A stretch of DNA of 64,000 nucleotides, from positions 1 to 64,000 of the forward strand of contig JAFREE010000009.1 in the NCBI GenBank assembly GCA_019400425.1, read 5' to 3'. Origin of the DNA: Hymenochaete sp. R1 (Eukaryota; Basidiomycota; Agaricomycetes; Hymenochaetales; Hymenochaetaceae). Of the stretch, positions 11,914 to 22,420 are shown piece by piece (within the stretch, counting starts at the first letter, position 1; the number at the start of each line of letters is the position of its first letter). Under the pieces are notes generated by a model. It was not told the DNA's origin. It worked only from the letters and a program-made list of their open reading frames with translations, and made no database searches. A program made the translations under genes and the position numbers.

Positions 11914-12843
11914 ATGTCTATCACTACCTTGAAAGGACAGACCATCCTCGTCATTGGAGGATCTTCTGGAATCGGGTACGGCGTCGCGAAGCTTTCTCTC
12001 CTTCACGAGGCCTCTCGCGTTATCATCGCCTCGTCCTCCAAGACCAAGGTCGACAATGCCGTGTCAAGACTCATCAAAGACGTTGGCCCGAGTGCAGAAA
12101 GCCGCATCTCAGGTGAACCAGTCAATGCTGGCTCCACAACGGACGTCCGAGCATTGTTGAACAAGGTCGGCGCAATCGATCATTTGGTGTACTCGAGCGG
12201 AGACCCAGCACCGCTCGGGTTTCCGAGTGTCGACCTAGATTCTGTTAGAAGTAAGTGGTTTTTGCCTTTTCTTTATCCGCTTGATGACATGTTAAAACAC
12301 TTTCGGTATCTCAGACATGTTTGACGTCCGGTTCTGGGGCGCTGTCGAAGCTTCGAAGTCAGCAAATATCAAGGCCGGAGGATCCATCATCATGACGGTC
12401 GGTCAATCGATTATAAGACCTCCTAAGGGTTGGACGCTACCAGCGTCTTTACTGGGTGCCGTAGATGCAGCTGCTCGAGGGCTTGCCATTGATCTGGCCC
12501 CACTTCGAGTGAACGTTGTCAGCCCGGGCGTGGTGAAGACAGAGGTACGCGCCACCGTCTATTTATGATGGGTGCATTAGTTAAGGATATCTTACTATAG
12601 ATGTGGGATTCAATGGAACCATCTGTGAGAGAGGCGTTTTACGCTGCGGAAGGCGAAAAGTTGTTGGTCAAGCATGTTGCGGACGCAGACGAAATTGCCG
12701 AGGCCTACATCTTCCTCATGAAGTTAGTTCGCTTCCATCACTCAATATTGATCAACTCACTGAACTCATTCCCAATCTCTTACAGATGCAAGTACGTGAC
12801 GGGCCAGCGAATAGAAGTCGATGGAGGCTTTGTTCTTGTTTAA
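11914..12843 (+). CDS. SDR-2: atypical short-chain dehydrogenase/reductase
   Basis: Exons 11914-12250, 12315-12544, 12601-12722 and 12786-12843, giving 248 aa. The first exon is 6 nt longer than in its four paralogs; the other exon lengths are identical (230, 122, 58). The glycine loop is GGSSGIG. The region that should hold Tyr and Lys reads LPASLLGAVDAAARGLA, with neither residue present. The tail TGQRIEVDGG is SDR-like. It lies between ABH-A and ABH-B, all three on the + strand, which supports linked origin with the hydrolases. It is the most divergent of the five SDRs. Probably a dinucleotide-binding protein; catalysis is unproven. Confidence 0.87.
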
Positions 12844-13289
12844 ATCCAGGCTTGATTTCCGACCAATGAGATAAAATCCTACACGTGGCGTTCAACCGTC
12901 ATGTTGAACTAGAATGTTTGTATCTCGTGACTCCAATGATTAATTGAGTTACTTTCTTTCCGTCATGCAATATTGAGAAGCCAGAAATGAGCTACATGAT
13001 TGGTGTATTCTCGCGTAGATTGGAAGTCAGAGTTCCCTTTTCCGCCTGTTCCTTCGTTTAAGTTCGCTTGTAGCCCGGTGATTGAAGACTTTACGCTTCA
13101 TTTTGGGGCGCGTTATAATCAGTTAGATAGGGGCGGTTGGTATTGAAGCCATCCCATCTGTTTAATTGACTTCCTGAACCTCAAAGTTTCCACTGCGAGT
13201 ACTGAATGAAGGCCATTCTGGGGTGTCAGATCGGTTAGATAGGAGTGGGCGGTAACTTCTGTTAGTCAATAGAGAGCCCATGCAGTCTT
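12844..13289. promoter_or_regulatory. upstream region of ABH-B with an imperfect direct repeat
   Basis: Two related blocks, about 13099-13136 and 13213-13252, share CATT(T/C)TGGGG and then C(A/G)GTTAGATAGG followed by a G-rich end. They lie roughly 100-240 bp before the ABH-B start and could be binding sites. No gene is seen in the interval. Confidence 0.4.
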
Positions 13290-13296
13290 TATAAAA
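13290..13296 (+). promoter_or_regulatory. TATA-like box of ABH-B
   Basis: TATAAAA, 53 bp before the ABH-B ATG. Confidence 0.55.
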
Positions 13297-13342
13297 GTAC
13301 CATCACCTAGATGATCCAAGAAGCATTAGAGCACACTTCGCA

Positions 13343-14397
13343 ATGACCCCATGCGACGCGAAAGTCAAGTATCTCACCTCTTCTGACGGCGCTACGATAT
13401 ATGCAGACGCTGTCGGGGATCCTAAAAAACCAAGCATTATCTTCATCCACGGTGCAGCACTTAGCGCTGTCGTCTTCGACGGCATCTTCGACCACAGTGT
13501 GTATAGAACCGAGTTTTACCTAGTACGTCCTTCAAGTGAAGATTCGATAGAGGTCACTCAGGTGATCTAGGTCCGGTATGATATGCGAGGCCATGGGCGC
13601 AGTGCCAAACCGGATAACATGGAGGCGTACTCTTCCCGCCTTTATGCGGACGACTTCCAGGCAGTGGTTGATGCATTCGAGTTGAAGAAACCTGTTGTTG
13701 TTGGATGGTGAGTCTCCCTGCCCTAGATTATAAATCTAGCCTGATAGCTGACCCAAAGTGTATAGGAGCCTTGGCGGTGAGTTAGAGCGCTCCTCATGCC
13801 AGCTTCCCTATTATTAGTGCCGACTCAATGGGTTTAAAAGCTACCGTCAGTATCGATATCGCATCTTATCTCCCGCACGACATCGTCGCAGGCCTTGTGT
13901 TCTTCGCAGGGTCACCATATACGGATCCAAAAATGCATTTATCCACGACACCCTTCATTCGAGACCAACTAGCCGACCTGCAAAACGAGGAATCCAGTCC
14001 TAAATTACTGGCGTCAATGCGAGACTACGTCGCAGCTCTTTTCTACGATGCAGAAAAGGTGCCTTGGGAGACTAAAGCTCTCTGGCTCGGGATGGTAGCG
14101 ATGCAAGATCCCAAGGTGAGGTTGTTCGTCTTAACTCGACCACAGGACCAAGAGCGCCTGCATGAGCTGGGTAGGGAAGGAATGCCTCTGATGGTTCTCG
14201 GCGGCAGATACGACAGACAAGTCGACAGCAACAAAATCGCTTCGTTGATGGCACCACACTTCAAAAGCATGGAGGTGGCTTGGGTTGAGGAGAGAGGAAG
14301 CCATACTTGTTTTTACGACAACATGGAGGAAACGATGGAAAAGGTGACAGGATTCGTGAATCGTGTTCAAGTTTCTTACATAAACTGTGGGAACTAA
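13343..14397 (+). CDS. ABH-B: alpha/beta-hydrolase fold protein
   Basis: Exons 13343-13522, 13571-13707, 13766-13776 (11 nt) and 13841-14397, giving 294 aa. It has the same architecture as ABH-A: SSDGATIYADAVGDP, an HG oxyanion turn (FIHGAALS), RYDMRGHGRS, the nucleophile elbow GWSLGA spread over three exons, a probable acid in GGRYDRQV and the His in RGSHTCFYDN. The C-terminus is slightly longer than in the paralogs (ends NCGN). All splice sites are GT-AG, and this copy defines the intron positions used for the others. No secretion signal is seen. It is followed by two hydrolase copies in opposite orientation. Confidence 0.87.
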
Positions 14398-14591
14398 CTA
14401 CTGTATTTGATGAATTGTTATATTATGTAACCCGAGGCATTTTCCTGTTCACGCCGGCGCTTCTCTCGTTTCTCATTTTTCCTTCCACAACGGCGTCAAA
14501 TTATACTTTCTGACTCTCTTCTTTTCTGTTCGATGCATATCAACAAGACGTGATATCTACTCTTCAGCCTTTCAAAGACCTCCTCAAGAAT

Positions 14592-15649
14592 TTAGGTAGC
14601 AACCCGACGCGTAAAGTTTACAATCTTCTCCATCGTCTCCTCCATGCTGTCGTAAAAGCACGCATGACTTCCTCTCTTCTCGACCCACGCCACCTCCATG
14701 TTCGTGAAATACTGTCCCATCAACGATGCGACCTTCTCTGAATTTATCTGATTATCGTCCTTCCCACCCAACACCATCAACGGCATCCCCTTCCTCCCGA
14801 GTTCGTGAAGCTTTTCTACATCTTGCTCCCGAGTCGCCACGAACCTCCTATCCTTCGGATCCTGCGCAGCCGTCATCCCTAACCAGTACGTCTTCAGCTC
14901 CCATGGTACGCTCTGCGCGTCATAAAACAACGCCTCGACGAAGGATCTATTCGCAGCGAGTAGTTTGGGACTCGACTCCTCGTTCATGAGATCGACGAAC
15001 TGATCGCGCATCAACGGCGTTCGGACGGACGCTGCTAGCACGCCCGTATAAGGGGAGCCGGCGAAGAAGACAAAGCCTGATACGGTGTCTTGAGGTAGGT
15101 GAGTGGCGATGTCTGCGCTGACTTTGGCTTAAGCATGCTATCATCAGTGAGTGGCACCATGAGAAGTGAATAGGTACCCACTGCCTGCACTCCTAATGTT
15201 TCGAGGGCCGTAAATCAGTTTTTTTTTCTGAAAAAAAAAGAGCAAGATTATGAATCTGCCCAATTGACGCACCAAGTAACCAGAACCGGCCTCTTCAGTT
15301 CGAAGGCATCCAAGACCACCTTGAAATCATCTGCATGAAGCTGTGATGTATGACCTTCCTTGGTCCCAGGCTTTCCACTCCGTCCATGTCCACGCATATC
15401 GTAGCGAACCTATTTTGAGTCTCACCTCAACGCATGAAGAAACACAACATTCAAACGAGGGCGCACGAGATAGAAGTCATTCGTGTACTCCGAACTCGAG
15501 AAGATGTTATCGAAGACGGCGGCACTCAGACATAGGCCGTGAACGAAAACAATAGCCGGTTTGCTGGGGTCTCCTGCAGCGTCTGCGTAAATTTTGGTGC
15601 CGTCGGAAGAGGAAAGGAACTTCGCCTCAACTTGAGGCAGAGGCATCAT
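14592..15649 (-). CDS. ABH-C: alpha/beta-hydrolase fold protein with altered elbow
   Basis: Exons in transcript order: 15649-15467, 15409-15273, 15192-15182 (11 nt) and 15127-14592, giving 288 aa. It carries SSDGTKIYADAAGDP, FVHGLCLS, RYDMRGHGRS, an acid in GGKDDNQI and the His in RGSHACFYDS. The nucleophile elbow reads TWSAGT instead of GWSLGA: the first Gly of the G-x-S-x-G pentapeptide is Thr. That Gly normally allows the tight turn, so activity may be changed, although variants with small residues there are known in the fold. Two start codons lie side by side (MM); the first is used. It converges with ABH-B, their stops about 200 bp apart. Confidence 0.84.
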
Positions 15650-15689
15650 GAAAGTGAGTCTGGCGAGGACGAATGCTGATCTGCGCGTT

Positions 15690-15695
15690 CTTATA
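15690..15695 (-). promoter_or_regulatory. TATA-like element of ABH-C
   Basis: TATAAG on the minus strand, 41 bp before the ABH-C start. Confidence 0.4.
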
Positions 15696-16050
15696 TTTCC
15701 GGTCGCTGGTGGATCGCAGTTGATAGTTGTTCTTATGATGCAAACCGGCGGCGATGTGTAACCTCTTATTGGTCAAGTGTTCTTTAAGGCTTTTAGTGAA
15801 TAGCGTCTCGTGATGTGCTGTTGATGATACTACCGAGACTCTGAGACATTTACAACCATTGCCACTCAGAGATGGGTTTGGAAACTCGCTGGCTCATATG
15901 ATTGAAGATGGATGGGTAGGTCATAATGGGAAAGCTGCATAACAACTAATGTAATATGATGAACGTGAGAGAGGGAGAGAGAAATCACAAAAAATGCAGG
16001 CGGACGTCAACGTTAATGTAAAATGGTATTACATAATACATCAGAATCCT
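15696..16050. other. intergenic between ABH-C and ABH-D
   Basis: Promoter side of ABH-C and 3' flank of ABH-D. No gene is seen. Confidence 0.5.
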
Positions 16051-17078
16051 TCAAGCAGCGACGCGGTGGACGAAATCTGTTATTTTTTCCATCGTCACCT
16101 TCATGTTATCGTAGAAACAAGCGTGGCTTCCTCCTTCCTCTATCCATGCAACTTCCATATTGTTGAAGTATGGACCCAAAATCGAAATCGTACCCGAACT
16201 ATTCACCATCTTATCGTGTTTCGCGCCGATAACCAGCAATGGCATACCCCGCTTCCCCATTTCGAAGAGTGGCTCAGGATCCTGGTATCGATGTAAGACG
16301 AAAGACTTGACCTTTGGATCTACCATCGCTATCATCCCGAGCCAGGCCATCTTGACTTGCCACGGGACATCCTATGGATCGGTGAAGCAGCTCTCGATGA
16401 AGCTCCGTAAAGTGGAAAGCGTATCCGGTCCGCCGTCCAAGAGACCGGGAACCATGTTCATAATCTCAGGCGTCGCGGTCATTTGTATGGGTTTGCCAGT
16501 GTAGGGAACTCCTGCGAGGTGAACGAATCCGGCTACTGTGCCGTGAGGGAGATGAGCAGCGATGTCGGCGCTGATAGATGCTATGAAACATCGGTATGAA
16601 TGGTTTTTTCAATTGCATACTTCGTACTGATCCTCACCACCGATACTCCTGTATTCGTCTGTCAAAATGTGGAGAAGCTTAAAACACGCGGGGGGGGGGG
16701 GGGGGGACGTACCAGCCCACAACTACGGGTCTCTGGATATGGAAGCCATCCATTACGGCTTTGAAGTCATCTGCGTACATACAAGATGCAAATCCATCTT
16801 CGGTGTCTGGCTTCGAACTTCGCCCGTGGCCCCTCACATCGTACCGGACCTATGGTTCTCAGTGTCAGAATCCAGCGGTACAGATAGTGAATGTAACGGC
16901 TTACCAGGTAAAATTGGCTTGCGTGTGTGTCGTTCGCAAAGATGTGGTCGAACACGCCGGAGCTGAGGCCAAAGCCATGGATAAAGACTATGCTCGGCTT
17001 GGTCGGATTGCCCCTAGCGTCTGCGTATATCCTCGAACCGTCGGACGAAGGTAAGTAATTGGATGAGGATTGAATCAT
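16051..17078 (-). pseudogene. ABH-D: alpha/beta-hydrolase copy with in-frame stop
   Basis: Exons in transcript order: 17078-16905, 16849-16713, 16648-16638 (11 nt) and 16580-16051. The frame is continuous, but codon 177 is TAG (16374-16372). It falls in the segment where ABH-B and ABH-C have Glu or Gln (FYDAE/Q..VPW), so a single CAG-to-TAG change would explain it. All other features remain: FIHGFGLS, RYDVRGHGRS, the elbow GWSIGA, an acid in AKHDKM and the His in GGSHACFYDN. A truncated protein would be 176 aa and lack the acid and His. The second intron begins GTACGT and then has a run of 17 C on the coding strand. It could be a recent pseudogene, a null allele, a readthrough gene or a sequencing error. 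Confidence 0.75.
16690..16706. repeat. 17-base G homopolymer in an ABH-D intron
   Basis: An uninterrupted G run (C on the transcribed strand), six bases inside the 5' splice site of ABH-D intron 2. Such tracts vary in length and are error-prone in sequencing. Confidence 0.95.
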
Positions 17079-17154
17079 GTTTGTACTCAATGTTCTGGAG
17101 AGATAGCGGGAGGATAGTGGGCTATTGGCCGACAGCAAACACGAAACACGCCTG

Positions 17155-17161
17155 CTTTTAT
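17155..17161 (-). promoter_or_regulatory. TATA-like element of ABH-D
   Basis: ATAAAAG on the minus strand, 77 bp before the ABH-D ATG. Confidence 0.4.
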
Positions 17162-18720
17162 CTGTCCGCGACATTTCCTTCTGGCATGATCTATACCATA
17201 ACTGTGTGGACTCGAATTTGAAGCCACTGGTGGTCGATTCAAAGACGGACTGATCTATTTCTATTTCTGCATTGCAACTGTCAAAAGAGCTCCATCTCTG
17301 AGTCTCTGCCCCAACGCACATTCGTAGCAATCGTTCGATCATTTCTAGCCGAAGTTTTGACGGAGCCCCATGATGGTTATACTTCATACGTAGGTGTTAT
17401 AGCACCCTGTTAGTTAACTTTCAGCCGGCCGATATATGAGTGTGGTGAGTAGACGACGTCAAATTTCTGTGATGCTTGACTCTCGCTTATTAATGTATTA
17501 GGATATTATTAATATTTTAAACCCGTCTAACTCTCTTCAGAGTTGCGAATAGCCACAGCCAAATTTTGATGTCGATCTACGGGAGTGCTCGGATCCTGGA
17601 TCCATGTTCTATGTGCAAATTTATCTTATAAAATCTGGTGAGCTCTTGATCGCCTTTGCTAAATATGTTGAAGAGTCCCCACTTTTCCTCCAATCTCTTT
17701 CCCCTCACATTACGTTCGTTACAGAGACACCAAACTGTGGCGTACCCTGCGCTTCCGTTTTTTCTCGATCTGATGCGTACTGTGTCATATTCAAACACAG
17801 CCTCACCATATCCCACGACTTCCTTTTGTGACTGACAGTGCTCCTTCAGCTTGACGTCCAATTTGGAATTAAACGGCTTTGTATGGAGGCGCGACGCGGA
17901 AGTCGGAAGGTCGTCTCCAGTACGATCAATCGGACCTTTCATGATGCAATCCGAACTGGCCGTCTCGATACCTGTTTGGCTGTCAACGGGCCTATCGCCG
18001 AAACCCCGGCAAGTTGCAAGCGAATACCCAGGAAAATCTGCGTTTTCTCACAATCGACGCATTATCTATGTCGCTGTCTGCACGCTTTGTAGATAAACTG
18101 ACTTATTTTAGGCATAAAGAAGCCAAAGGTAGCAAGGTCAGTCCGCAGTGGCTTAGATTGCGTCTGAACGGCCGTCCAAGCGTTACCCTGCTCTATCTTC
18201 TTCAATAGCAGTCTCTCTTGCCTGTCGATGACATTTTGCTTAGTCAATCTTCCAAGAGTCGATGAATGAAAAGTCGAGGGACTTTGAGTCTTTGACGCAG
18301 AGGCGAAAATGTGTGGAAAAGGACCTACAAATGAACGACGAGAACCTCGGCAGATTCTGGTTCGTGTGTCTCAGCCTTATCGAGAGGAATTGTGCAAAGA
18401 GGGATTACGCAAGTGAGCCTAGGCCGAAAGCGTTGGATTGCGTATTCGGGAATGCGCAAACGAGCTCTTTCTTTTTTTTCGAAGCTTTGCGACGTTGAAA
18501 GGAAGCTGCGACCGAACCTGAACTTAATAGGTTGACCTCACCGTACTAAACGCGAAGGTCTAAGAAGGCGGTATGCTAACAGTTTTTTCTCCCTAACGAT
18601 TGGTGATTGCCATAGATCTATATGCGTTTTTCGAACTTAAAAGAGCTCTAATTGATCCTTTATTCCAGAAGTACTACATGTTATCGAGGCTGTCTGCGAC
18701 TGGATATAATGGTCCGTCTA
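17162..18720. other. intergenic, no supported gene
   Basis: About 1.5 kb with only short frames. One minus-strand frame of 121 codons (17577-17942) has no recognisable domain, no splice context and mixed composition, so it is not called. Confidence 0.45.
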
Positions 18721-19401
18721 CTAGGCTTCCCCACGCTTAAACTTCTGCAAGAGCGCCAATTTCTCCGCGTACAATGGATAATCCTTGGCCTTTTCTTTCA
18801 AGATAGCCATGCCGTCGGCCCTCAGCTTGGGATTCAGCGTCGACATGCCCGGGCCGGCCGAATCGTTAAAGACGACAAGAGGATCAGCATCGCTCCCTGA
18901 GTTTGCACCGATGGGATTACAGACGCTCTCGAAGCTCATCAGTTTATCAAGACCCGCTAGCGCAAAGAGAGGACGAGCGAGCGCGAATAGGACGATAGCC
19001 TCATCTGCGCTGCACTTGAAGTACTTGATCAGAATGGCTATCACCATGAAGGCCGACTGTCTGTGTCCTGTGGCACAGTTCACCAAGAGCCGATTACTGT
19101 CCGAGCGGATAGACTCCTCCACGAACTCCCACAGGCTCTTGTTGACCTTGCTCTTGCCGATGAGGATATCGCTATAGTCGGTAGCAAGTTTGTCTTCGAT
19201 GGGGAAAGAGTGGTACGTATACCCCGAGTGCTCCTTCGTGGCGTCCAACTCGGGCTTGGGCGGGTCAAGGGAGAGGACGTGTGTGATCTTGTGGTCCTTC
19301 AAGAAGTCTTCCGAGCCCGCCTGCGAGCTCGTGGCGACGCAGATCTTGGGGATGACGAAAGTCCTGGATAACTCAACTGGAATCTCGCCTTTCTGTGACA
19401 T
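18721..19401 (-). CDS. dual-specificity/tyrosine phosphatase-like protein, possibly inactive
   Basis: A single-exon gene of 226 aa. The fold order fits a small cysteine-dependent phosphatase: an N-terminal strand block (FVIPKICVAT), THVLSLD, a general-acid loop candidate around Asp70 (PIEDKLATDY), and the phosphate-loop strand LLVNCATGHRQSA with Cys109. In active enzymes the loop is C-x5-R followed by Ser/Thr. Here the residue at the Arg position (115) is Gln, and an Arg sits one place earlier (114). The usual His before Cys is Asn. This suggests a pseudophosphatase or strongly altered catalysis, unless the base calls are wrong. The C-terminal 60 residues are not recognised. It lies downstream of the hydrolase group, on the same strand as ABH-C and ABH-D. 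Confidence 0.75.
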   Translation of the reverse strand: MSQKGEIPVELSRTFVIPKICVATSSQAGSEDFLKDHKITHVLSLDPPKPELDATKEHSGYTYHSFPIEDKLATDYSDILIGKSKVNKSLWEFVEESIRSDSNRLLVNCATGHRQSAFMVIAILIKYFKCSADEAIVLFALARPLFALAGLDKLMSFESVCNPIGANSGSDADPLVVFNDSAGPGMSTLNPKLRADGMAILKEKAKDYPLYAEKLALLQKFKRGEA

Positions 19402-22400
19402 TCTGTTGGCGCGTTCTGGACGAGGGACGACGAGTGAGGGGGGAGTTGAGGATGCTTGGGTGAATTTAAGTTATAGCGAGGGATATTGGTCGTGATGGTA
19501 CGAACAAACGATGGGAGGAGTTGAGGGACCCAAAAGGCCCTTGTTTATATAGCCCATTGACCGGGTGGTAAGCAGTTTTGCTCGCGCAATGTTTTAATCC
19601 TAGTGGAGATCCGCGTGACTCTAAAATCGGTGGCATCCCGATAGTGAAAGCGTCTTACTAGTAGACTCCGATTCGAAGCCAAGCTAGCCAACTCTTAGAG
19701 TCTTTGCGTATTCGTATGCAGGACGAACTCGCTTAGCTTTTGGCCCGCTGCGGACACCATTCAAAGTTTGAAGTCGCTTCCGCTTCCTTGGTAAACGGAG
19801 CAACGAGAAGTGGTTGACCCACTGGTAGGTCCCACTGTCCCAGGTGGCGTTCTTGAGGAAACGAAAGACTTGCCATTTCCCTTCCCCCGCCACATTTATC
19901 GCTCAGACCAGGTCCAGATTGAACGAACTATCCCCAGCGAGAGGACTGACAGCCCAGTGTCGCCACCGTGGCCAGTAATCCTCAAAATCAAAATCAACGT
20001 ATGTGCAAAATAAATCTTACCAGTAGTGGTTTGAGGTTTGATTCGATGCGTTCCCCGATTCAAATGGGAAAAACGTCCTTGCTGAAATGGCTCGCGCAAA
20101 ACCGAATCATCATGATCAGCACTACCGGAGAATTTACTGGGGAACTTACGAGTGGCGTTCTCTGTGCTTGGCTTCCATTCATTGATTTTGATCCTTACCA
20201 AAGTGAGATAACAGGCAAAGTTATTTTCTTCTTCTTCTAATTAGTGAGTGGCACGATCCTCCATGGAGATGGAGAAGTGGAAAGGGGAAGGGAGATGGAG
20301 AAGGGAAAGGGTCGACAGGATTCCTTCACTCCGAATTCCTATATCCATCACCATAAGAAAGAAACGGCTTCTCCTCCTCATCCAAAGAGTCCTTGGAACC
20401 TTATAGTTAACGGCACACCAAAGGGGGAAAAGGGACTTTTATGGCACTTCTTAGGCTCAGTTTGTCATACGACCGAGAGGGGGAGAGGAGAGGAGAGAGG
20501 AGAGGAGAAGGCGGGTATAGCAAAGTAAAATGTATCAAATGGCGTACTGAACACTGAGCCGCTGAGCAGATAAATCTACTGTAGATGAACATCAAGGGGA
20601 GCTCGTCACTGTCAGCTACTGTATTACGTCTACTGTATAAGTAACAGGAGCTTCAAAAGGGAAAAGAGAAATTGGCGGAGGAATGAACGGAAGAACAGGT
20701 ATGGATGGACGGATGGAACTAGATCTAGAGATACACGTCGCTGCAACGGGAGAAGAGAAAAAGAACTGAAGTAGGTTTCAATGAACGATTGAACGGATGC
20801 GAATTTGCTAATCGGAGGGGTAGTGCATTGCTAAAGAAAAAGCTTTAAATGAAAATTGGTGTTCAATAAGGATTTTTGCTTCTTGATGAGGATAGAGTAA
20901 GAATGTCCGGTCTGGAAAGCGAGTGGTAAGGTCTGTGTGGGAATAAGAAACGATGTAAAGACAAAGACGGGGAGCGGGAGCGAAGGGGATGGAGCAGCTT
21001 GTTGAAGCGGGATGTCGAATGTGACGACGTTGATGATTTACTGAATCCCTGAGCAAAGCAAATGCGTAAGAGCAAGGGAAGGAGGGGGATTGGAGTCACT
21101 TTCATCAACGTCAGCATCAACGGAAAAAGAAGAGGGGAAAAGCAAGTTTTGAACAAACAAAGCCGAAAAGGCGAGAAAAGGCGAGGAAAGTAAAGGAAAG
21201 AAAAGAGAGATCAAATAGTTATAAAGATATCGAACCAGAAATGGAGCAAATCGGAGTAAACGGAGCGAGTGAGAACAAGACGAACAGGATGGGGGTCGAT
21301 TTACAATTGCGCGAAAGTGGTTGGAGAATCGAGAATCGAAAAACAGAACGGTCGGCTTCCGGAATCGTAGGATGATTGAAAGAAAAAAAGTGGGGAACGG
21401 GGAGCAGAAAGAGTAGGGTGAGGATGTTAGACAAATGCAGGGAGGAAGAGGACGTTGTCGAATGAACAAGAAATTATAAACCTTTCGAAGATCGAGAGAA
21501 GAGACGCGATAAGCAGAGCACTGATACTGCATCCCAGAAAACAGAAAACAGGTACAGGAACAAAGAAACTTGAGGGAGGGGACGTTGCAGAAATGCACGC
21601 GTGCGGAGAGAAGCAAGGGAAGAAAAGATAATGCAATGCCAGTAAGATCGAGATCGTGCAAAGAATCAGCTTTGAAGGCCAAAAAAGACGAATACTACAA
21701 GTCAAAGCCTGAAGTTGGATCGAGCGAACGAGCGAGCGTAAGCGTAAGCCGAATGAAATGATCAAGATACCAAAAAAGGGGGTTTTAAAAAGAATTTGAT
21801 GATGCATGGATGGAATGGTGAAAACAATGCTGACGAGGACCGAGTTGTACGAAGATGCTGGAAAAGTAGAAAAGAGGTCGGCAATGGGTAATGGTAAATG
21901 CCAGTGACGTCGTCGAATAGAAAAAAAAAGCGGTTCAGAACGAAAGAACGAAGAGCGCTCGGATGATTGACGTTATGTTGCTGAATAATGGATAATGAAT
22001 GCTGGATGCTGTATGCTGAGAAATTCCAAAAAATAACACGGGTTTGAAAAGCGAAGGGACATTTGCTGACGATGAAAGCGACGGGAGAAAATGTGACACG
22101 GTCCTCATGAAATGTAGGGAAAAGATGGGAATGGTGGGAACGGTGGTATCGGTATCAGTTTTAATCGTTACTGGTTACTGTGGGTACTTGGGCGCTGGTG
22201 CGCAGGGCAGGATGAGCGAGTGATTGGGGGTGTTGAGGTAGGCGGCGGTGAGGGAGGCGTTAGTGCTGGAGAAAAGGGTGCCAAAAAAGGGGGGAGAGAG
22301 CGGAATATGATACAAGAGAAACGAATTCGATACTTCTTCGATTGAAGACGAGAAAAAGGGGGGAAGAAAGGGGGGAAGAAAGGAGGTGAAAGGGAGCAAA

Positions 22401-22420
22401 GCGCGAAGGCTGAATAGAGA
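19402..22420. other. long intergenic region, strongly purine-rich on the + strand
   Basis: 19402-20240 is ordinary sequence with short frames only. 20640-22170 is markedly A/G-rich on the + strand (C/T-rich in the sense of the gene that ends at 22421), so it may be the long 3' flank of that minus-strand gene. Long pyrimidine-rich frames in it, such as a 214-codon minus-strand frame at 21038-21682, look like composition effects and not genes. Confidence 0.5.

Noticed and set aside
17577..17942. 121-codon minus-strand frame
   Set aside because: No motif, no paralog and no supporting introns; could be chance in a 1.5-kb spacer.
19684..20201. Two short minus-strand frames with similar NAT-containing segments
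   Set aside because: Splice sites exist but no join gives a convincing protein, and the segments do not resemble any family I know.
21038..21682. 214-codon minus-strand open frame
   Set aside because: Lies in the purine-skewed block; the protein is a Ser/Phe/Leu/Pro composition artefact with no domain and no splice context.
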